Source: Phycisphaerae bacterium (GTDB lineage Bacteria; Planctomycetota; Phycisphaerae; Phycisphaerales; Phycisphaeraceae). Taken from it: 64,000 nucleotides of DNA. The stretch lies in NCBI GenBank assembly GCA_030432595.1, contig JAUIGU010000001.1:1-64000 (forward strand), read 5' to 3'. Below the pieces are notes generated by a model. That model did no database searches. It was not told the DNA's origin and saw nothing but the letters and a program-made list of their open reading frames with translations. The translations under genes and the position numbers were made by a program. Positions 27,541 through 41,286 of this stretch are shown piece by piece; the stretch's first letter is position 1; each line of letters starts with the position of its first letter.

Positions 27541-28062
27541 ATGAACGTCGATCTCAAGACCCTCATCCGTGACATTCACGACTACCCCAAGCCCGGGATC
27601 GTCTTCAAGGACATCACGCCGCTGCTCAAGGACCCGGCCGGGCTCGCGATGGCGGTCGAGCTCATGGCCTCGCCGTTCCGCGGCAAGGGGATCGAGCTGG
27701 TCTGCGGCGCCGAGTCGCGCGGGTTCATCTTCGGCACCGCGATCGCCCAGTCGCTCTCGGCCGGCTTCGTCCCCATCCGCAAGCCCGGCAAGCTCCCGCA
27801 CGACGTCGCTGCCAAGAGCTACGAGCTCGAGTACGGCAGTGACACCCTCGAGATCCACACCGACGCCATCGCCAAGGGCCAGAAGGTCCTCATGGTCGAC
27901 GACCTGCTCGCCACCGGCGGCACGCTCAAGGCCTGCTGCGAACTCATCGACGACCTGGGCGCCGACCTGGTCGGCATCACCGTCGCCATCGAGTTGGCGT
28001 TCCTCAACGGGCGGGAGAAGGTCAAGCCTTACGAGAATATCCACTCGGTGGTGTCGTATTGA
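27541..28062 (+). CDS. apt: Adenine phosphoribosyltransferase
   Basis: A 173-residue purine-salvage enzyme converting adenine and PRPP to AMP in the cytosol. It begins LKTLIRDIHDYPKPGIVFKD and has AESRGFIFG and the PRPP-binding signature VLMVDDLLATGGT, all standard for Apt, and has the normal family length. The start codon follows the C-rich arm of the inverted repeat shared with murA. The stop is followed within 10 bases by the left arm of a palindromic repeat. Confidence 0.95.
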   Translation: MNVDLKTLIRDIHDYPKPGIVFKDITPLLKDPAGLAMAVELMASPFRGKGIELVCGAESRGFIFGTAIAQSLSAGFVPIRKPGKLPHDVAAKSYELEYGSDTLEIHTDAIAKGQKVLMVDDLLATGGTLKACCELIDDLGADLVGITVAIELAFLNGREKVKPYENIHSVVSY

Positions 28063-28065
28063 TCC

Positions 28066-28163
28066 GATTGCCGATTTAAGATTTCCGACTTGCGATTGAT
28101 TCAATCGGTGCTGCCCCAGCCATGAGCAGGAAGATCGGCCATCGGCAATCCTCGGTCGGCAAT
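28066..28163. repeat. ATTGCCGAT-type palindromic element
   Basis: Left arm about 28066-28093 and right arm about 28131-28163 are imperfect inverted copies with the pattern ATTGCCGA-N5-GATT-(G/T)-CCGA. The same pattern forms both arms of the element inside carB (63370-63443). The right arm overlaps the first codons of the protease gene at 28122. Confidence 0.7.
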
Positions 28164-28925
28164 CGCCGCCACGGTGTCACGTCGTACTGGGAGCGCACGC
28201 TCTGGCCGTTGCAGTCGCTGTACTTCCTGTCGCCGCTGCTGATCGGTTACGAGATCGCCACGGTCGCGGTGGCCGGGGCGTCGGGTGGTGAGCGGCTGCC
28301 GGCGATCTATGCGGAGCGGCTGCTCGGGCGCTTTTTCGAGTTGTTCGGGGCGACGGGCTATTACCTTCCGGGCGTGCTCGTGGTCGGGGTGCTGCTGGCG
28401 ATGCATGTCCTGCGCGGCGACCCGTGGAAGGCCGAGCCGAAGCTGTACCTGGGGATGCTGATCGAGTCGGTGGTGTGGGCGTTGCCGCTGTTCGTGCTGG
28501 GCACGATTCTGTCGGGTGCGAAGACCGGCACGGCCGCGCCCGCGATGATCCTGCTGCAACAGACGGTGGACGGCGGCGGCATCACGCTCGCGGAGGGCAT
28601 GGTGTATTCGGTCGGCGCCGGCATCTACGAAGAGCTGATGTTCCGCGTGATCGCCATCGCGGTTTTGCATTTGCTGTTGGACGATGTGCTCGCGCTGCCC
28701 GAGCAGGTCGGCAAGTGGGGCGCGATCATCGGCTCGGCGTTGCTCTTTTCGTTCTACCACTTCGGCGGCGACCACCCGTTTGAGTGGGGCCGATTCGTCT
28801 TCTACACATTGGCGGGTCTGTATTTCGCGGTGCTCTACGTCGGCCGGGGCTTCGGCATCGTCGCAGCGACCCACGCGCTCTACGACATCCTCGCGGTGGC
28901 GAGCCAGCTCAACGGTCAGGGGTGA
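28122..28925 (+). CDS. CPBP family intramembrane metalloprotease
   Basis: A 267-residue membrane protein with about seven hydrophobic segments. The CPBP (CAAX protease/bacteriocin-processing, Rce1-like) motifs are in place: YEELMFR (the EExxxR motif), FSFYHFGGDHPF, and THALYDI near the C-terminus. Such enzymes cleave within or next to the membrane; bacterial substrates are mostly unknown. The first 14 residues (KIGHRQSSVGNRR) are encoded by the right arm of a palindromic repeat, so the cytoplasmic N-terminus is repeat-derived. A later start after the repeat is possible, but the next in-frame Met is well inside the protein. Confidence 0.8.
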   Translation: MSRKIGHRQSSVGNRRHGVTSYWERTLWPLQSLYFLSPLLIGYEIATVAVAGASGGERLPAIYAERLLGRFFELFGATGYYLPGVLVVGVLLAMHVLRGDPWKAEPKLYLGMLIESVVWALPLFVLGTILSGAKTGTAAPAMILLQQTVDGGGITLAEGMVYSVGAGIYEELMFRVIAIAVLHLLLDDVLALPEQVGKWGAIIGSALLFSFYHFGGDHPFEWGRFVFYTLAGLYFAVLYVGRGFGIVAATHALYDILAVASQLNGQG

Positions 28926-28970
28926 CCAGTGATCTAAACTAGGTGGCGCGACGAAAAAGGCAGCCAGATA

Positions 28971-28999
28971 TTGCTTCCGGCGCGGGCTTGCGTTACGCT
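28971..28999 (+). promoter_or_regulatory. Candidate promoter
   Basis: TTGCTT (28971-28976) and TACGCT (28994-28999) with 17 bases between, 41 bases before ATG 29041. A second TAAACT box lies at 28935-28940. Confidence 0.4.
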
Positions 29000-29040
29000 C
29001 GATCGGGAGTTTGTTGCCAAGCATTGCTCGGAGAAAGACG

Positions 29041-30861
29041 ATGGGGTTTTTCCGGAGGTTGATCAACTTGCCGACGATGGGGTTGGCGTTGGCTGCGTTT
29101 ACGTTTTGCCCGGTGCCACCCGTTTGGGCGGCAACCACGCCAGGTTTTATCGAGGTCATCGCGACATCGAGTGATATGGTTCCGGGCGGCACCCAAGCCT
29201 TCACCGGCTTCGGTGCCCCGTGGATCAACGATTCGGGTCAGGTTGCATTTCGTGCCGAGTTGTCGCCTCATGGCGGGGGCGGTGAGTCGGAGGAGGGGAT
29301 CTTTATCCGCGACCGCCGGCAAGGCGTCGAAAAGATTGCTCAGCGATTCGACTTCACCCCACGTGGCGACGTGGCTTATCTGAAATTCGGCGACCCGATG
29401 CTGAATAATGCCGGCCAGGTCGCGTTCGGCGCCGAAGTTTCTGGCTTGAGCACGAGCGGATACCAAGCCTACAACGCGGTCTTCCGTGCCGACGGCCCGA
29501 CGGGGGTCGTCCAGATCGGCGGCTTCAACGACCCGGCACCCGGCGGGAACGGGCTGATCACGGAGTACCGGGAGCCCGCGCTGAATGACGCGGGGCAGGT
29601 CGTCTTCGTGTCCGAATTGTCGGGGACGCAGGCCGGATCCCTTGACGCGGAGGTGCTGTACCGCTGGGACGATACGCACGGCCTCGTGCAAATGCTGCGT
29701 GGCGAAGACCCTGCGCCGCGCGGCAATGGAGACTTTGCCTTTTTTTGGTCGCACCCCCCTCGTATCAATAGCACCGGTCAGATCGTCACTTACGCGTTTC
29801 TGCGTCGGGTGGAGGGCGACCAACCGACTTACGCGAGCAACGTCCTGATCGAGCCCGACGGCACTGTGTTTGAGATCAACCGTTACGGCGAACCAACGCC
29901 AGGCAATCGCGGGCCTTACGTCGGTGGAAGCATTTTTACACAGCCGGAATTAAACGAAGCGGGGCAAGTGCTGTTCCAGTCCGCGATCGGCCCGTACCGG
30001 GGACCGGATACCGACTACGGGGTGTTCGTCGGGGACGCGACCAACGGCGTCCGCGAGTTGGTACGCGACGGCGACACCGTGCCCGGGGGAGACGGTGAGT
30101 TCAGTTTTCTCTCCATCCCGGCGATCAACGATTCGGGCGTTGTGGCAATCGGGACCGGTCGTACGAATAACAGCGGCGGTCTTGCGGAAAACCTCTCACT
30201 CCACCTGTTCGAACCCGGTCAAGACGCGCGAGCCATCGCGGTCGAGGGGCAGGCGATGCCCGATGGCGACGGCGTGATCGATCAATTCAGCTACCACGTG
30301 ATCAACAATGCGGGGCAGGTCGCCTTCCAGAGTCGGCTACGAAACACGGCAGACCCTGCCCATGATCAGGCGATCCTTTTGTATAGCGACGACGCGGGGA
30401 TCGTGACGCTGGTGCGTTCTGGTGAACAACTCGCTGGCAGCACGATCAGCCTGCTTAGTCTTGTCGAATCTACGAACGATCGCACGCGGCGTAATTATCT
30501 CCCGCTTAACGAGCGCGGGGACATTGTTTTCTGGTTCGAGCTCGAAGATGGCCGCACCGGGTTAGCGCTCTGGAGCGCCTTCAGCGGCGTTGCCGGCGAT
30601 TACGACAACTCGGGGCAGGTCGGACAGGGTGACCTCGATCTGGTGCTTCAGAACTGGGGCGACAACACCGACGTTACGGGCATTCCCGCGGGCTGGGTCA
30701 ACGACCTGCCGCAGGGCCAGATCGAACAGACCGAGCTTGACGGCATTCTTCAGAACTGGGGCGAAACGGCCGCGCCCGATTTCCGCGGCACGATGCTCGT
30801 TCCCGAGCCGGCTCTGGCTGTGCCTTTGCTGATGATGGCCGCGGCGCGGCATCGACGCTGA
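29041..30861 (+). CDS. PEP-CTERM protein with NxxGQVAF repeats
   Basis: A 606-residue exported protein. GGAGA lies 7 bases before ATG 29041. After the signal peptide (ending PVWA) there are about eight repeats of 55-65 residues, each containing a variant of (L/I)N(N/D)(A/S)GQV(A/V)F preceded by PAPGG(N/D)G-like turns; this matches the DUF7453-type repeat proteins common in planctomycetes, likely a beta-propeller. The EF-hand cassette begins near residue 519 (DYDNSGQVGQGD, with Gly replacing the usual Glu; QIEQTELDGILQNWG), then VPEPA and a short tail. It lies apart from the main PEP-CTERM cluster. Confidence 0.85.
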   Translation: MGFFRRLINLPTMGLALAAFTFCPVPPVWAATTPGFIEVIATSSDMVPGGTQAFTGFGAPWINDSGQVAFRAELSPHGGGGESEEGIFIRDRRQGVEKIAQRFDFTPRGDVAYLKFGDPMLNNAGQVAFGAEVSGLSTSGYQAYNAVFRADGPTGVVQIGGFNDPAPGGNGLITEYREPALNDAGQVVFVSELSGTQAGSLDAEVLYRWDDTHGLVQMLRGEDPAPRGNGDFAFFWSHPPRINSTGQIVTYAFLRRVEGDQPTYASNVLIEPDGTVFEINRYGEPTPGNRGPYVGGSIFTQPELNEAGQVLFQSAIGPYRGPDTDYGVFVGDATNGVRELVRDGDTVPGGDGEFSFLSIPAINDSGVVAIGTGRTNNSGGLAENLSLHLFEPGQDARAIAVEGQAMPDGDGVIDQFSYHVINNAGQVAFQSRLRNTADPAHDQAILLYSDDAGIVTLVRSGEQLAGSTISLLSLVESTNDRTRRNYLPLNERGDIVFWFELEDGRTGLALWSAFSGVAGDYDNSGQVGQGDLDLVLQNWGDNTDVTGIPAGWVNDLPQGQIEQTELDGILQNWGETAAPDFRGTMLVPEPALAVPLLMMAAARHRR

Positions 30862-30892
30862 ACCCGTCGCCATACACGATCAACCCCGACGC

Positions 30893-30928
30893 GGGCGCTG
30901 CTAGGATGCAGCGCCCGATGCTATTTTT
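30893..30928 (+). terminator. Hairpin between PEP-CTERM gene and aconitase, with -10-like loop
   Basis: A perfect 9-bp stem (30893-30901 with 30908-30916) whose 6-base loop reads TAGGAT, followed after 6 bases by TATTTTT. It could end the upstream transcript while the loop supplies the -10 box of acnA. Confidence 0.5.
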
Positions 30929-30958
30929 ATGGTCTCCCGCAAGAAAGACCCCAGACAA

Positions 30959-33786
<2,828 letters not shown>

Positions 33787-33790
<4 letters not shown>

Positions 33791-34041
33791 ACCCGACCGA
33801 GTCCGTCAGCATGATCCGCAAGGCAGACGACAACCAGGCCGCCGCCGCACGAATGGAACTCGCGTGGGAACTCTACGAAGCCGGCGTCGAGATCGCGTCC
33901 CACCGCATCGCCCGGCAACTCCCCGACGCCGACGCGCAGACCCGCGCGCAACGCCTCCGCGACGAACTCGACCGCACCAACGCCGCCCACGGGCCCGACC
34001 TGCAACCGCCGGCATGCCCGAGATTCTCCACCAACTCCTGA
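33787..34041 (+). CDS. Small antitoxin-like partner of a nucleotidyltransferase
   Basis: An 84-residue protein starting with GTG that overlaps the acnA stop codon (GTGA). It contains [20 protein letters not shown] and a Pro/Asp-rich turn ([17 protein letters not shown]), resembling the small helical proteins with an (L/F)xxGVxxMxxxLRRxxPDA pattern often found directly upstream of AbiEii-like nucleotidyltransferases. It overlaps the downstream gene by 28 bases, so the two are co-translated. Inferred role: antitoxin or partner of the nucleotidyltransferase. It is shorter than many tracked open frames and easily missed because an overlapping long frame hides it. Confidence 0.6.
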
Positions 34042-34625
34042 CCGCCGCGGCGCGGACGCTCCACGACACCGACACCCGCTTCGCCGTGGTCGGCGGCATG
34101 GCCGTCGTCGCCCGCACCCAGGCCCGCTTCACCGCCGACGCCGACCTCGCCATCGCGGTAACGGACGACCAACAGGCCGAAGCCGTCGCGCGGCTCTTCA
34201 CCACGCAGGGCTACGTCGTCGCGACCGAACTCGACAACACCCGCACCCACCGCCTCGCGACGCTTCGGCTGCGCCCGCCGCGCTTCCCCGGCCTCGACGT
34301 CCCGGACGAACGCCTGCCCCTGCTCGACCTGCTCTTCGCCACCTCCGGCATCGAACCCGAAACCGTCGCCGCCGCCGAAGACCTGCGCTTCACCTCGGGC
34401 CTGGTCCTCCCCACCGCCCGCATCCCTCACCTGATCGCGATGAAGTGCCTCTCCGAATCCGACGACCGCCTCCAGGATCGCATCGACCTCCAAAACCTCA
34501 CCGCCGAGGCCACCGCCGCCGACCTCCACGAAGTCCCGCCCCTGCTCGACCTCATCACCGAGCGCACCTACGCCGGTGACAAAGACCTGCACGCTGTCTA
34601 TCAATCCTTCGCGTCGCGGCGGTAG
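34014..34625 (+). CDS. AbiEii/MNT-type nucleotidyltransferase, putative toxin
   Basis: A 203-residue protein of the minimal nucleotidyltransferase fold. FAVVGGMAVVARTQARFTADADLAIAV matches the AbiEii/AbiGii-type core: a GG motif followed by an Asp pair (DAD) that would bind metal. LLDLLFATSGIEP supplies the third acidic residue, and HLIAMKCLSESDDRLQDRIDLQNL is the usual C-terminal helix. Family members transfer nucleotides, in toxins commonly to tRNA, and are paired with an upstream antitoxin. Here the partner is the overlapping 84-residue gene. The pair sits between acnA and a remnant of an acnA 3' end, consistent with acquisition by insertion. Confidence 0.7.
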   Translation: MPEILHQLLTAAARTLHDTDTRFAVVGGMAVVARTQARFTADADLAIAVTDDQQAEAVARLFTTQGYVVATELDNTRTHRLATLRLRPPRFPGLDVPDERLPLLDLLFATSGIEPETVAAAEDLRFTSGLVLPTARIPHLIAMKCLSESDDRLQDRIDLQNLTAEATAADLHEVPPLLDLITERTYAGDKDLHAVYQSFASRR

Positions 34626-34636
34626 ACTGACATCAC

Positions 34637-34708
34637 GACACCCCAGTGGAAGTCCAGTACTGCCGCAACCGTGGCGTCACGAACTCAATGTTGCGGACAT
34701 GGAAATAG
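34637..34708 (+). pseudogene. Remnant of an aconitase gene 3' end
   Basis: Translated in frame this reads [23 protein letters not shown] then TAG; intact AcnA ends [25 protein letters not shown]. The codon register and stop position agree, and about three quarters of bases match 33713-33784. It is separated from acnA by the two-gene module at 33787-34625. Confidence 0.8.
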
Positions 34709-34745
34709 CCAATAACTCACCGTAATCATGAGTAGGTGAACTCTA

Positions 34746-35936
34746 ATGATTCCCAGATTATTCCTCATTGCAATGCTTCTATTTGGCAGTGGTGCCATTG
34801 TATTCGCGGATGCGCCGGTCACTGAAGACTTTGAGCCAGAGCAAGATGTTTCCGAAGCCAGAGAGGTGGCTCTTGCCTATTTACGTGCATATCGATCCGG
34901 CAACCTCGATGCCCTACAGCAAGTCGCGATAGGCAACACAGACTTACAGCGCCTTGCTGATCACGGCCGGGGCAAGCGCGTGTTGAACGACACTGAGATG
35001 TTGCGGTTTGTGGAGTCGATTCGTCTAGGGCTGGTTTCACGCAGCTCGAAACAACGGGCGTCGGAAGAACGCATCTATATGGCGGTGTATGGCGGCAGGA
35101 CATTCCCAGTACATCTGAAGAAGATCAACGGCGGGTGGAAAGTCGATGCACGCTGGTGGGTGGCCACAACCGTTGAGCCGACGCCAGCTCACGCCGTAGC
35201 TCGTCGGTTTATGTTGGCGAAGATAACCGCGGATGTGATCGGCCTTCAGCAGACTTCCGTCGCGCACAAAGAGCAGTGGGTGCTTTCTTTTGCAGGGCCG
35301 GCACCCGACAGTGGGTTAACGATCTATTACGAGATGTGTGCCAACATGCCGTTGATCCAGCTTAAGGCCGGCGACTCGTTCGTGAATCATGCGGGTCACC
35401 CCGACATTGTCGACGAGACTATGGTGGGGCCGGATCGGCAGGTGCATTTGGGACTCTTCGAATTGACGGAGATCCCCTTTTTCTTGATGAAAACAGAACA
35501 CGGGTGGCGTGTCGATGCCGAGCCGCACATTAATGCCTTGCTGGCTAACCTGACAGATGAAGATAGGGATCGAGGAAGAGTAGATTATCCCCTCAAGATC
35601 AAAGATGCGCGAATCGGCCGATGTTTCCGTGGACAGGGCGACCTGGTCGGTTTCCAAGAGTTGATCGATGAAGGGATAACGCCCGCACAGGCCACGAGAA
35701 GCCTTCGTTTGGCGATCCGAGAGTATTGGTACAACAACCAGTTGGGACAGTTGCCCGAAAACTCCGTATGGGTTCAATTGGCGAAGCTCGCGTTGGAAGC
35801 GGGCGCAGACCCGAACGCAGAGTTTGGTGATAGGGGGCGGCCTTTGCAGGAGTTGTCCGGCAGTGATCACAACGCGGAGATGATCGCGTTGCTCGTGCAA
35901 TATGGTGCAGACCTTGCCTTGGTTCCTCCCAAATAG
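34746..35936 (+). CDS. Secreted protein with C-terminal ankyrin-like repeat, unknown function
   Basis: A 396-residue protein with a signal peptide (LFLIAMLLFGSGAIVFA) and an AGGTGA site 7 bases before the ATG. The N-terminal part has a segment like a stress-related or NTF2-like fold (VALAYLRAYRSGNLDALQQVA; KKINGGWKVDARWW; KTEHGWRVDAEP appears as a second copy of the same idea), so it may be two related domains. Residues 330-396 (LALEAGADPNAEFGDRGRPLQEL...EMIALLVQYGADLALV) resemble ankyrin repeats. The GC content and codon use are lower than the flanking genes, and gene remnants lie on both sides, which points to horizontal acquisition. Confidence 0.65.
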   Translation: MIPRLFLIAMLLFGSGAIVFADAPVTEDFEPEQDVSEAREVALAYLRAYRSGNLDALQQVAIGNTDLQRLADHGRGKRVLNDTEMLRFVESIRLGLVSRSSKQRASEERIYMAVYGGRTFPVHLKKINGGWKVDARWWVATTVEPTPAHAVARRFMLAKITADVIGLQQTSVAHKEQWVLSFAGPAPDSGLTIYYEMCANMPLIQLKAGDSFVNHAGHPDIVDETMVGPDRQVHLGLFELTEIPFFLMKTEHGWRVDAEPHINALLANLTDEDRDRGRVDYPLKIKDARIGRCFRGQGDLVGFQELIDEGITPAQATRSLRLAIREYWYNNQLGQLPENSVWVQLAKLALEAGADPNAEFGDRGRPLQELSGSDHNAEMIALLVQYGADLALVPPK

Positions 35937-35949
35937 TCGGCATCGGTGG

Positions 35950-36000
35950 CTCGACGACTTCGATGCGGACGCCGCAGACGACGCCCTTATTAAGCGGAGT
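35950..36000 (-). pseudogene. Fragment of a DUF2200 gene
   Basis: On the minus strand this encodes [15 protein letters not shown], matching [16 protein letters not shown] of the intact gene at 39105-39455; 35 of 39 aligned bases agree. Only this piece remains, directly before the next gene. Confidence 0.65.
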
Positions 36001-36005
36001 GAACC

Positions 36006-36332
36006 ATGGCTGACGGGAAGCATTGTCCGAACTGCGGGGACGACATCGGGGTGTGGGCGGTGTTTTCGGCAGCGCTGCCGAACTGGGTGAAGTGTCCGCA
36101 CTGCGGGGCGCGGCTGGCGTATCGGCCGGTCGCGGGGTTGGTGGTGGGGTTGTCGGTGGTGGCCTTGGGGTTGCTGGCGGGTATGTGGTGGGTGGGGTTG
36201 CGGTTTGGGCCGGTGTTTTCGTTGCCGTGGATCACGGCGTACACGGCGGGTTCGTTGGCGGCGTGGTTGCCGGTCGAGGCGGTGGTGGTGTGGTACGTGC
36301 GGCGTTACAAGACGCTGTCGCGGGCGGGGTGA
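36006..36332 (+). CDS. Zinc-ribbon membrane protein
   Basis: A 108-residue protein. Two CxxC pairs (CPNCGDD at residues 7-13 and CPHCGARL near residue 36) form a zinc ribbon, followed by two transmembrane segments (about 45-65, GLVVGLSVVALGLLAGMWW, and 75-98). GGAG precedes the ATG by 8 bases. Proteins of this layout are common in planctomycetes and usually uncharacterised. It is convergent with the sensor kinase gene (95-base gap). Confidence 0.75.
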   Translation: MADGKHCPNCGDDIGVWAVFSAALPNWVKCPHCGARLAYRPVAGLVVGLSVVALGLLAGMWWVGLRFGPVFSLPWITAYTAGSLAAWLPVEAVVVWYVRRYKTLSRAG

Positions 36333-36427
36333 AGCGGGTGCGGCGCGGCAGGACCCGCGACGCATGGGCCGGACGTGTGAATAAACGGTGGCGCGTTCGG
36401 ACACGGCGCGCGTTGTGTGCGGTGTGG

Positions 36428-38860
<2,433 letters not shown>

Positions 38861-39104
38861 GGCAGCTTCCACCCGCCGCGCGGCGGAGTCACGTCCACAC
38901 CCCCCGCACACCTTGGCGTGATCGGCAGAAAAGACGTGACACTGAGGCGGGCCGCGCATGTCCGTGATGCGATTGGGGAAAATCGGTAGTCCCCCGTGGC
39001 CGATAATCGCGCCGCTCCCGCGGATGTTTCGACCGCCGCGTGTCGGGCCAGGCACCGCAGACCGCCCACCACCAGACCGCGCGCTCCCGTGGAGGCTTCC
39101 CGCG

Positions 39105-39455
39105 TTACGCCCGCAACACCTTCTCCATCGCCTTGCCCTTGGCGAGTTCGTCGATGAGTTTGTCGAGGTAGCGGATCTCGCGCATCGTTTTCTCTTTGAC
39201 GTCTTCGACGCGGACGCCGCAGACCACGCCCTTAATGAGCTTGCGGGCCGGGTTCATCGCCGGCGCTTCGGCGAAGAAGGTCTCGAAGTCGGTCTCTTTT
39301 TTGATCGCGGCGGTGAGTTGCCGCTGCGTGTAGCCGGTCAGCCACCGGATCACCCGATCGACCTCGGCCTTCGTCCGGCCCTTCTTCTCGGCCTTGGCGA
39401 CGTAGTGCGGGTAGACCCCGGCGAAGGGCGTGGTGTAGATGCGGTGCTTGGCCAC
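39105..39455 (-). CDS. DUF2200 domain protein
   Basis: A 116-residue cytoplasmic protein matching the DUF2200 family almost end to end: [23 protein letters not shown] at the N-terminus and [21 protein letters not shown] at the C-terminus. The function of the family is unknown. GTG 39455 is chosen because the family begins here and because TAGAAT lies 7 bases upstream with no ribosome site, i.e. a leaderless arrangement. The open frame continues 179 codons upstream without family similarity. A partial second copy lies at 35950-36000. Confidence 0.85.
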   Translation of the reverse strand: MAKHRIYTTPFAGVYPHYVAKAEKKGRTKAEVDRVIRWLTGYTQRQLTAAIKKETDFETFFAEAPAMNPARKLIKGVVCGVRVEDVKEKTMREIRYLDKLIDELAKGKAMEKVLRA

Positions 39456-39672
39456 GGGGCGGATTCTAGGGCCGTGGCGGGGTTTTTGAGGCACGAGGAG
39501 CCAAGAACCCGGGTTTTGGACCGCGTGGGGGCGTTCCCGGCCGGGAATCCGCGGATCGGGCTGGACAGACCGCCCGGGGCGGGGTACCTTGTAAGGGGTT
39601 TCATGGCCGTTCGGCCGTGGGGCATCTGGAGTGGATTGATCCCGTCTTCCCGGATTTTGGAGAGAGACCATC

Positions 39673-40392
39673 ATGAACCGTTTCCGTTGGGTGATGCTGG
39701 CCGCTGTGGCCGGGCTGGGCGTGTCGCAGACGAGCGAGGCGTCGCTGCTGGTGGACGGCAACCTGTCGCTGGCGACCAGCGGCAGCACGACGAGCAACAG
39801 CGCGTGGCAGCTCGCCACGAACATGCCGGACGGCACGAACCTGGGCGCGCAGTTCCAGACGGGTTTTGCGAACGCGCAGAACACCGGCGTCGGCGGCCCC
39901 GAAGCCCCGGGCACGGGCACGGGCGTGTGGTTCCGCTCCTTCGAGGGCAACCAGGGCGGCAGCGGCGAACCGCTGGCGCAAGGGGTGATCACGCAGTCGG
40001 TCTTCGCGCCGGCGGCCGGCGACTACACGCTGGACTTCGTGGCCGGCCGTGAAGTGAACTTCATCGCCCGCGTGTTCGAGGTGACGCTCTCGACCAACAG
40101 CCAGTCGGCGACGGTGGACCTGCTGACCGCGGTGATCCCGGACGGCAACCTCGGCGGCGCCGCGAGCGGCAACCCCGGCGGCACGCCGTTCTCCGTCACG
40201 CTGACCGGCGTCTCGGCCGGCCAACTGCTCACCGTCACCGGCGTCATGCTCGACGGCGAAGACTCGCAGATCCCCGGCGGCCAGAGCGCGTTCCTCGACG
40301 GCTTCGTCCTGGACCTGGTCCCCGAGCCCGCGACCGCGGCGCTGCTGGGCCTGGGCGGCGTGTGCCTGCTGGGCCGGCGTCGTCAGGCCTGA
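39673..40392 (+). CDS. Short PEP-CTERM protein lacking the EF-hand cassette
   Basis: A 239-residue exported protein with a signal peptide ending [10 protein letters not shown]. The body resembles choice-of-anchor/DUF642-type beta-sandwich proteins ([30 protein letters not shown]). The tail [21 protein letters not shown] is a textbook PEP-CTERM signal. Unlike the other twelve it has no DxNxxGQVEQ loop, showing that the cassette and the sorting signal are separable. GGAGAGAG precedes the ATG by 7 bases, and a strong terminator follows. Confidence 0.85.
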   Translation: MNRFRWVMLAAVAGLGVSQTSEASLLVDGNLSLATSGSTTSNSAWQLATNMPDGTNLGAQFQTGFANAQNTGVGGPEAPGTGTGVWFRSFEGNQGGSGEPLAQGVITQSVFAPAAGDYTLDFVAGREVNFIARVFEVTLSTNSQSATVDLLTAVIPDGNLGGAASGNPGGTPFSVTLTGVSAGQLLTVTGVMLDGEDSQIPGGQSAFLDGFVLDLVPEPATAALLGLGGVCLLGRRRQA

Positions 40393-40433
40393 GAAGGCCC
40401 GAGCAAGTCGATCTCCCAACACAACAACCTTCA

Positions 40434-40464
40434 GGGAGCAGGCACCACGCCTGCTCCCTTTTTT
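40434..40464 (+). terminator. Rho-independent terminator
   Basis: A perfect 10-bp stem (40434-40443 with 40449-40458), a 5-base loop ACCAC and six T residues, 41 bases after the preceding stop codon. Confidence 0.9.
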
Positions 40465-40570
40465 GTTCACAACCAGCCGGGACCGGGCCGGTGCCGACAG
40501 AATTCACGACGTCGCGTGGCACAAAGCGACCTATCGGGCAAACCGAGTGCAAGAAAGTGAGTAGGCTTTG

Positions 40571-40600
40571 GGTGCCACACGTCGCCGCAGGCGATGTGTG
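40571..40600 (+). repeat. REP-like hairpin, GGTGCC head
   Basis: GGTGCC followed by an 11-bp stem (40576-40586 with 40590-40600, one G-T pair) and GCA loop. A half-copy in the opposite direction lies at about 40639-40656. The gap 40393-40680 otherwise holds only the terminator above. Confidence 0.65.
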
Positions 40601-40680
40601 TGGTAGTCTTTTTAAATACGGCATTCGTCAAGCCGTGCGTGAGGTGCGGCAGCCGGCTCCCATCTAAACCGGACGCCATT

Positions 40681-41211
40681 ATGCGAATACAAGGTTTTTG
40701 GGGAGCAGTGGCTTTGTTTGGCTTCATTTTATGCTGTGTTGGCTGCGCACATAAGGGGCCGGCATCCACTGAATCGGAAAAGCAATCAAGCCGCGAGATG
40801 ATCCTCGAAGCAGTTGTTCGTGACGTTCTGACCAACCCACAACTGCGGCGTGCCCGCGATTTTTACGGGACCGAAGGGCGTCGAGAAGCGGCGCTGGTGA
40901 CCGTTCCCGGTTACGACGTGCCGTGGCCATCGGGTTTCGAGTCAGACCTTGCGGGATGGACTCTGTTCGAGATGGACGGCTACGCCGAAAGAGACCCCTC
41001 AGCGCAACGTCTCCTCGGCATCCGCATCGATGCTTATATGGATGAAGGGGACAATCCCACGCTGCTCTTTTCGGCACCCATTTCAGTTACGATAATGAAT
41101 GTCGGCGGTTCCGCGAATGGGTCCGTGATCGGCGGGTGCTTTGTCAACTATCGCCCCAGACTGGAGGGTGGCGTGTGGACCGTGACCCTCGAAGGTGTGT
41201 TTGATCCATAA
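40681..41211 (+). CDS. Putative lipoprotein, unknown function
   Basis: A 176-residue protein with a lipoprotein signal (GAVALFGFILCCVGC, lipid-modified Cys near residue 24 expected). The mature part is acidic and shows no family I recognise; it carries a beta-rich C-terminal half (RIDAYMDEGDNPTLLFSAPISVTIMN, NYRPRLEGGVWTVTLEGVF) resembling small secreted beta-domain proteins. An open frame runs further 5' but the signal sequence fixes the start. Codon use is noticeably less GC-rich than the rest of the window. REP-like repeats flank it on both sides. Confidence 0.55.
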   Translation: MRIQGFWGAVALFGFILCCVGCAHKGPASTESEKQSSREMILEAVVRDVLTNPQLRRARDFYGTEGRREAALVTVPGYDVPWPSGFESDLAGWTLFEMDGYAERDPSAQRLLGIRIDAYMDEGDNPTLLFSAPISVTIMNVGGSANGSVIGGCFVNYRPRLEGGVWTVTLEGVFDP

Positions 41212-41286
41212 AGGCGTGTTCGGTGCGGTGCAGGATACGACGAGTCGCCATGGGGGGGGGGGAGCAGCGGTAGTCATTCCTACTCA

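Noticed and set aside
41252-41262. Run of 11 G as a phase-variation tract
   Set aside because: It lies between convergent genes, not in a coding frame or promoter spacer, so no switching effect can be supported.
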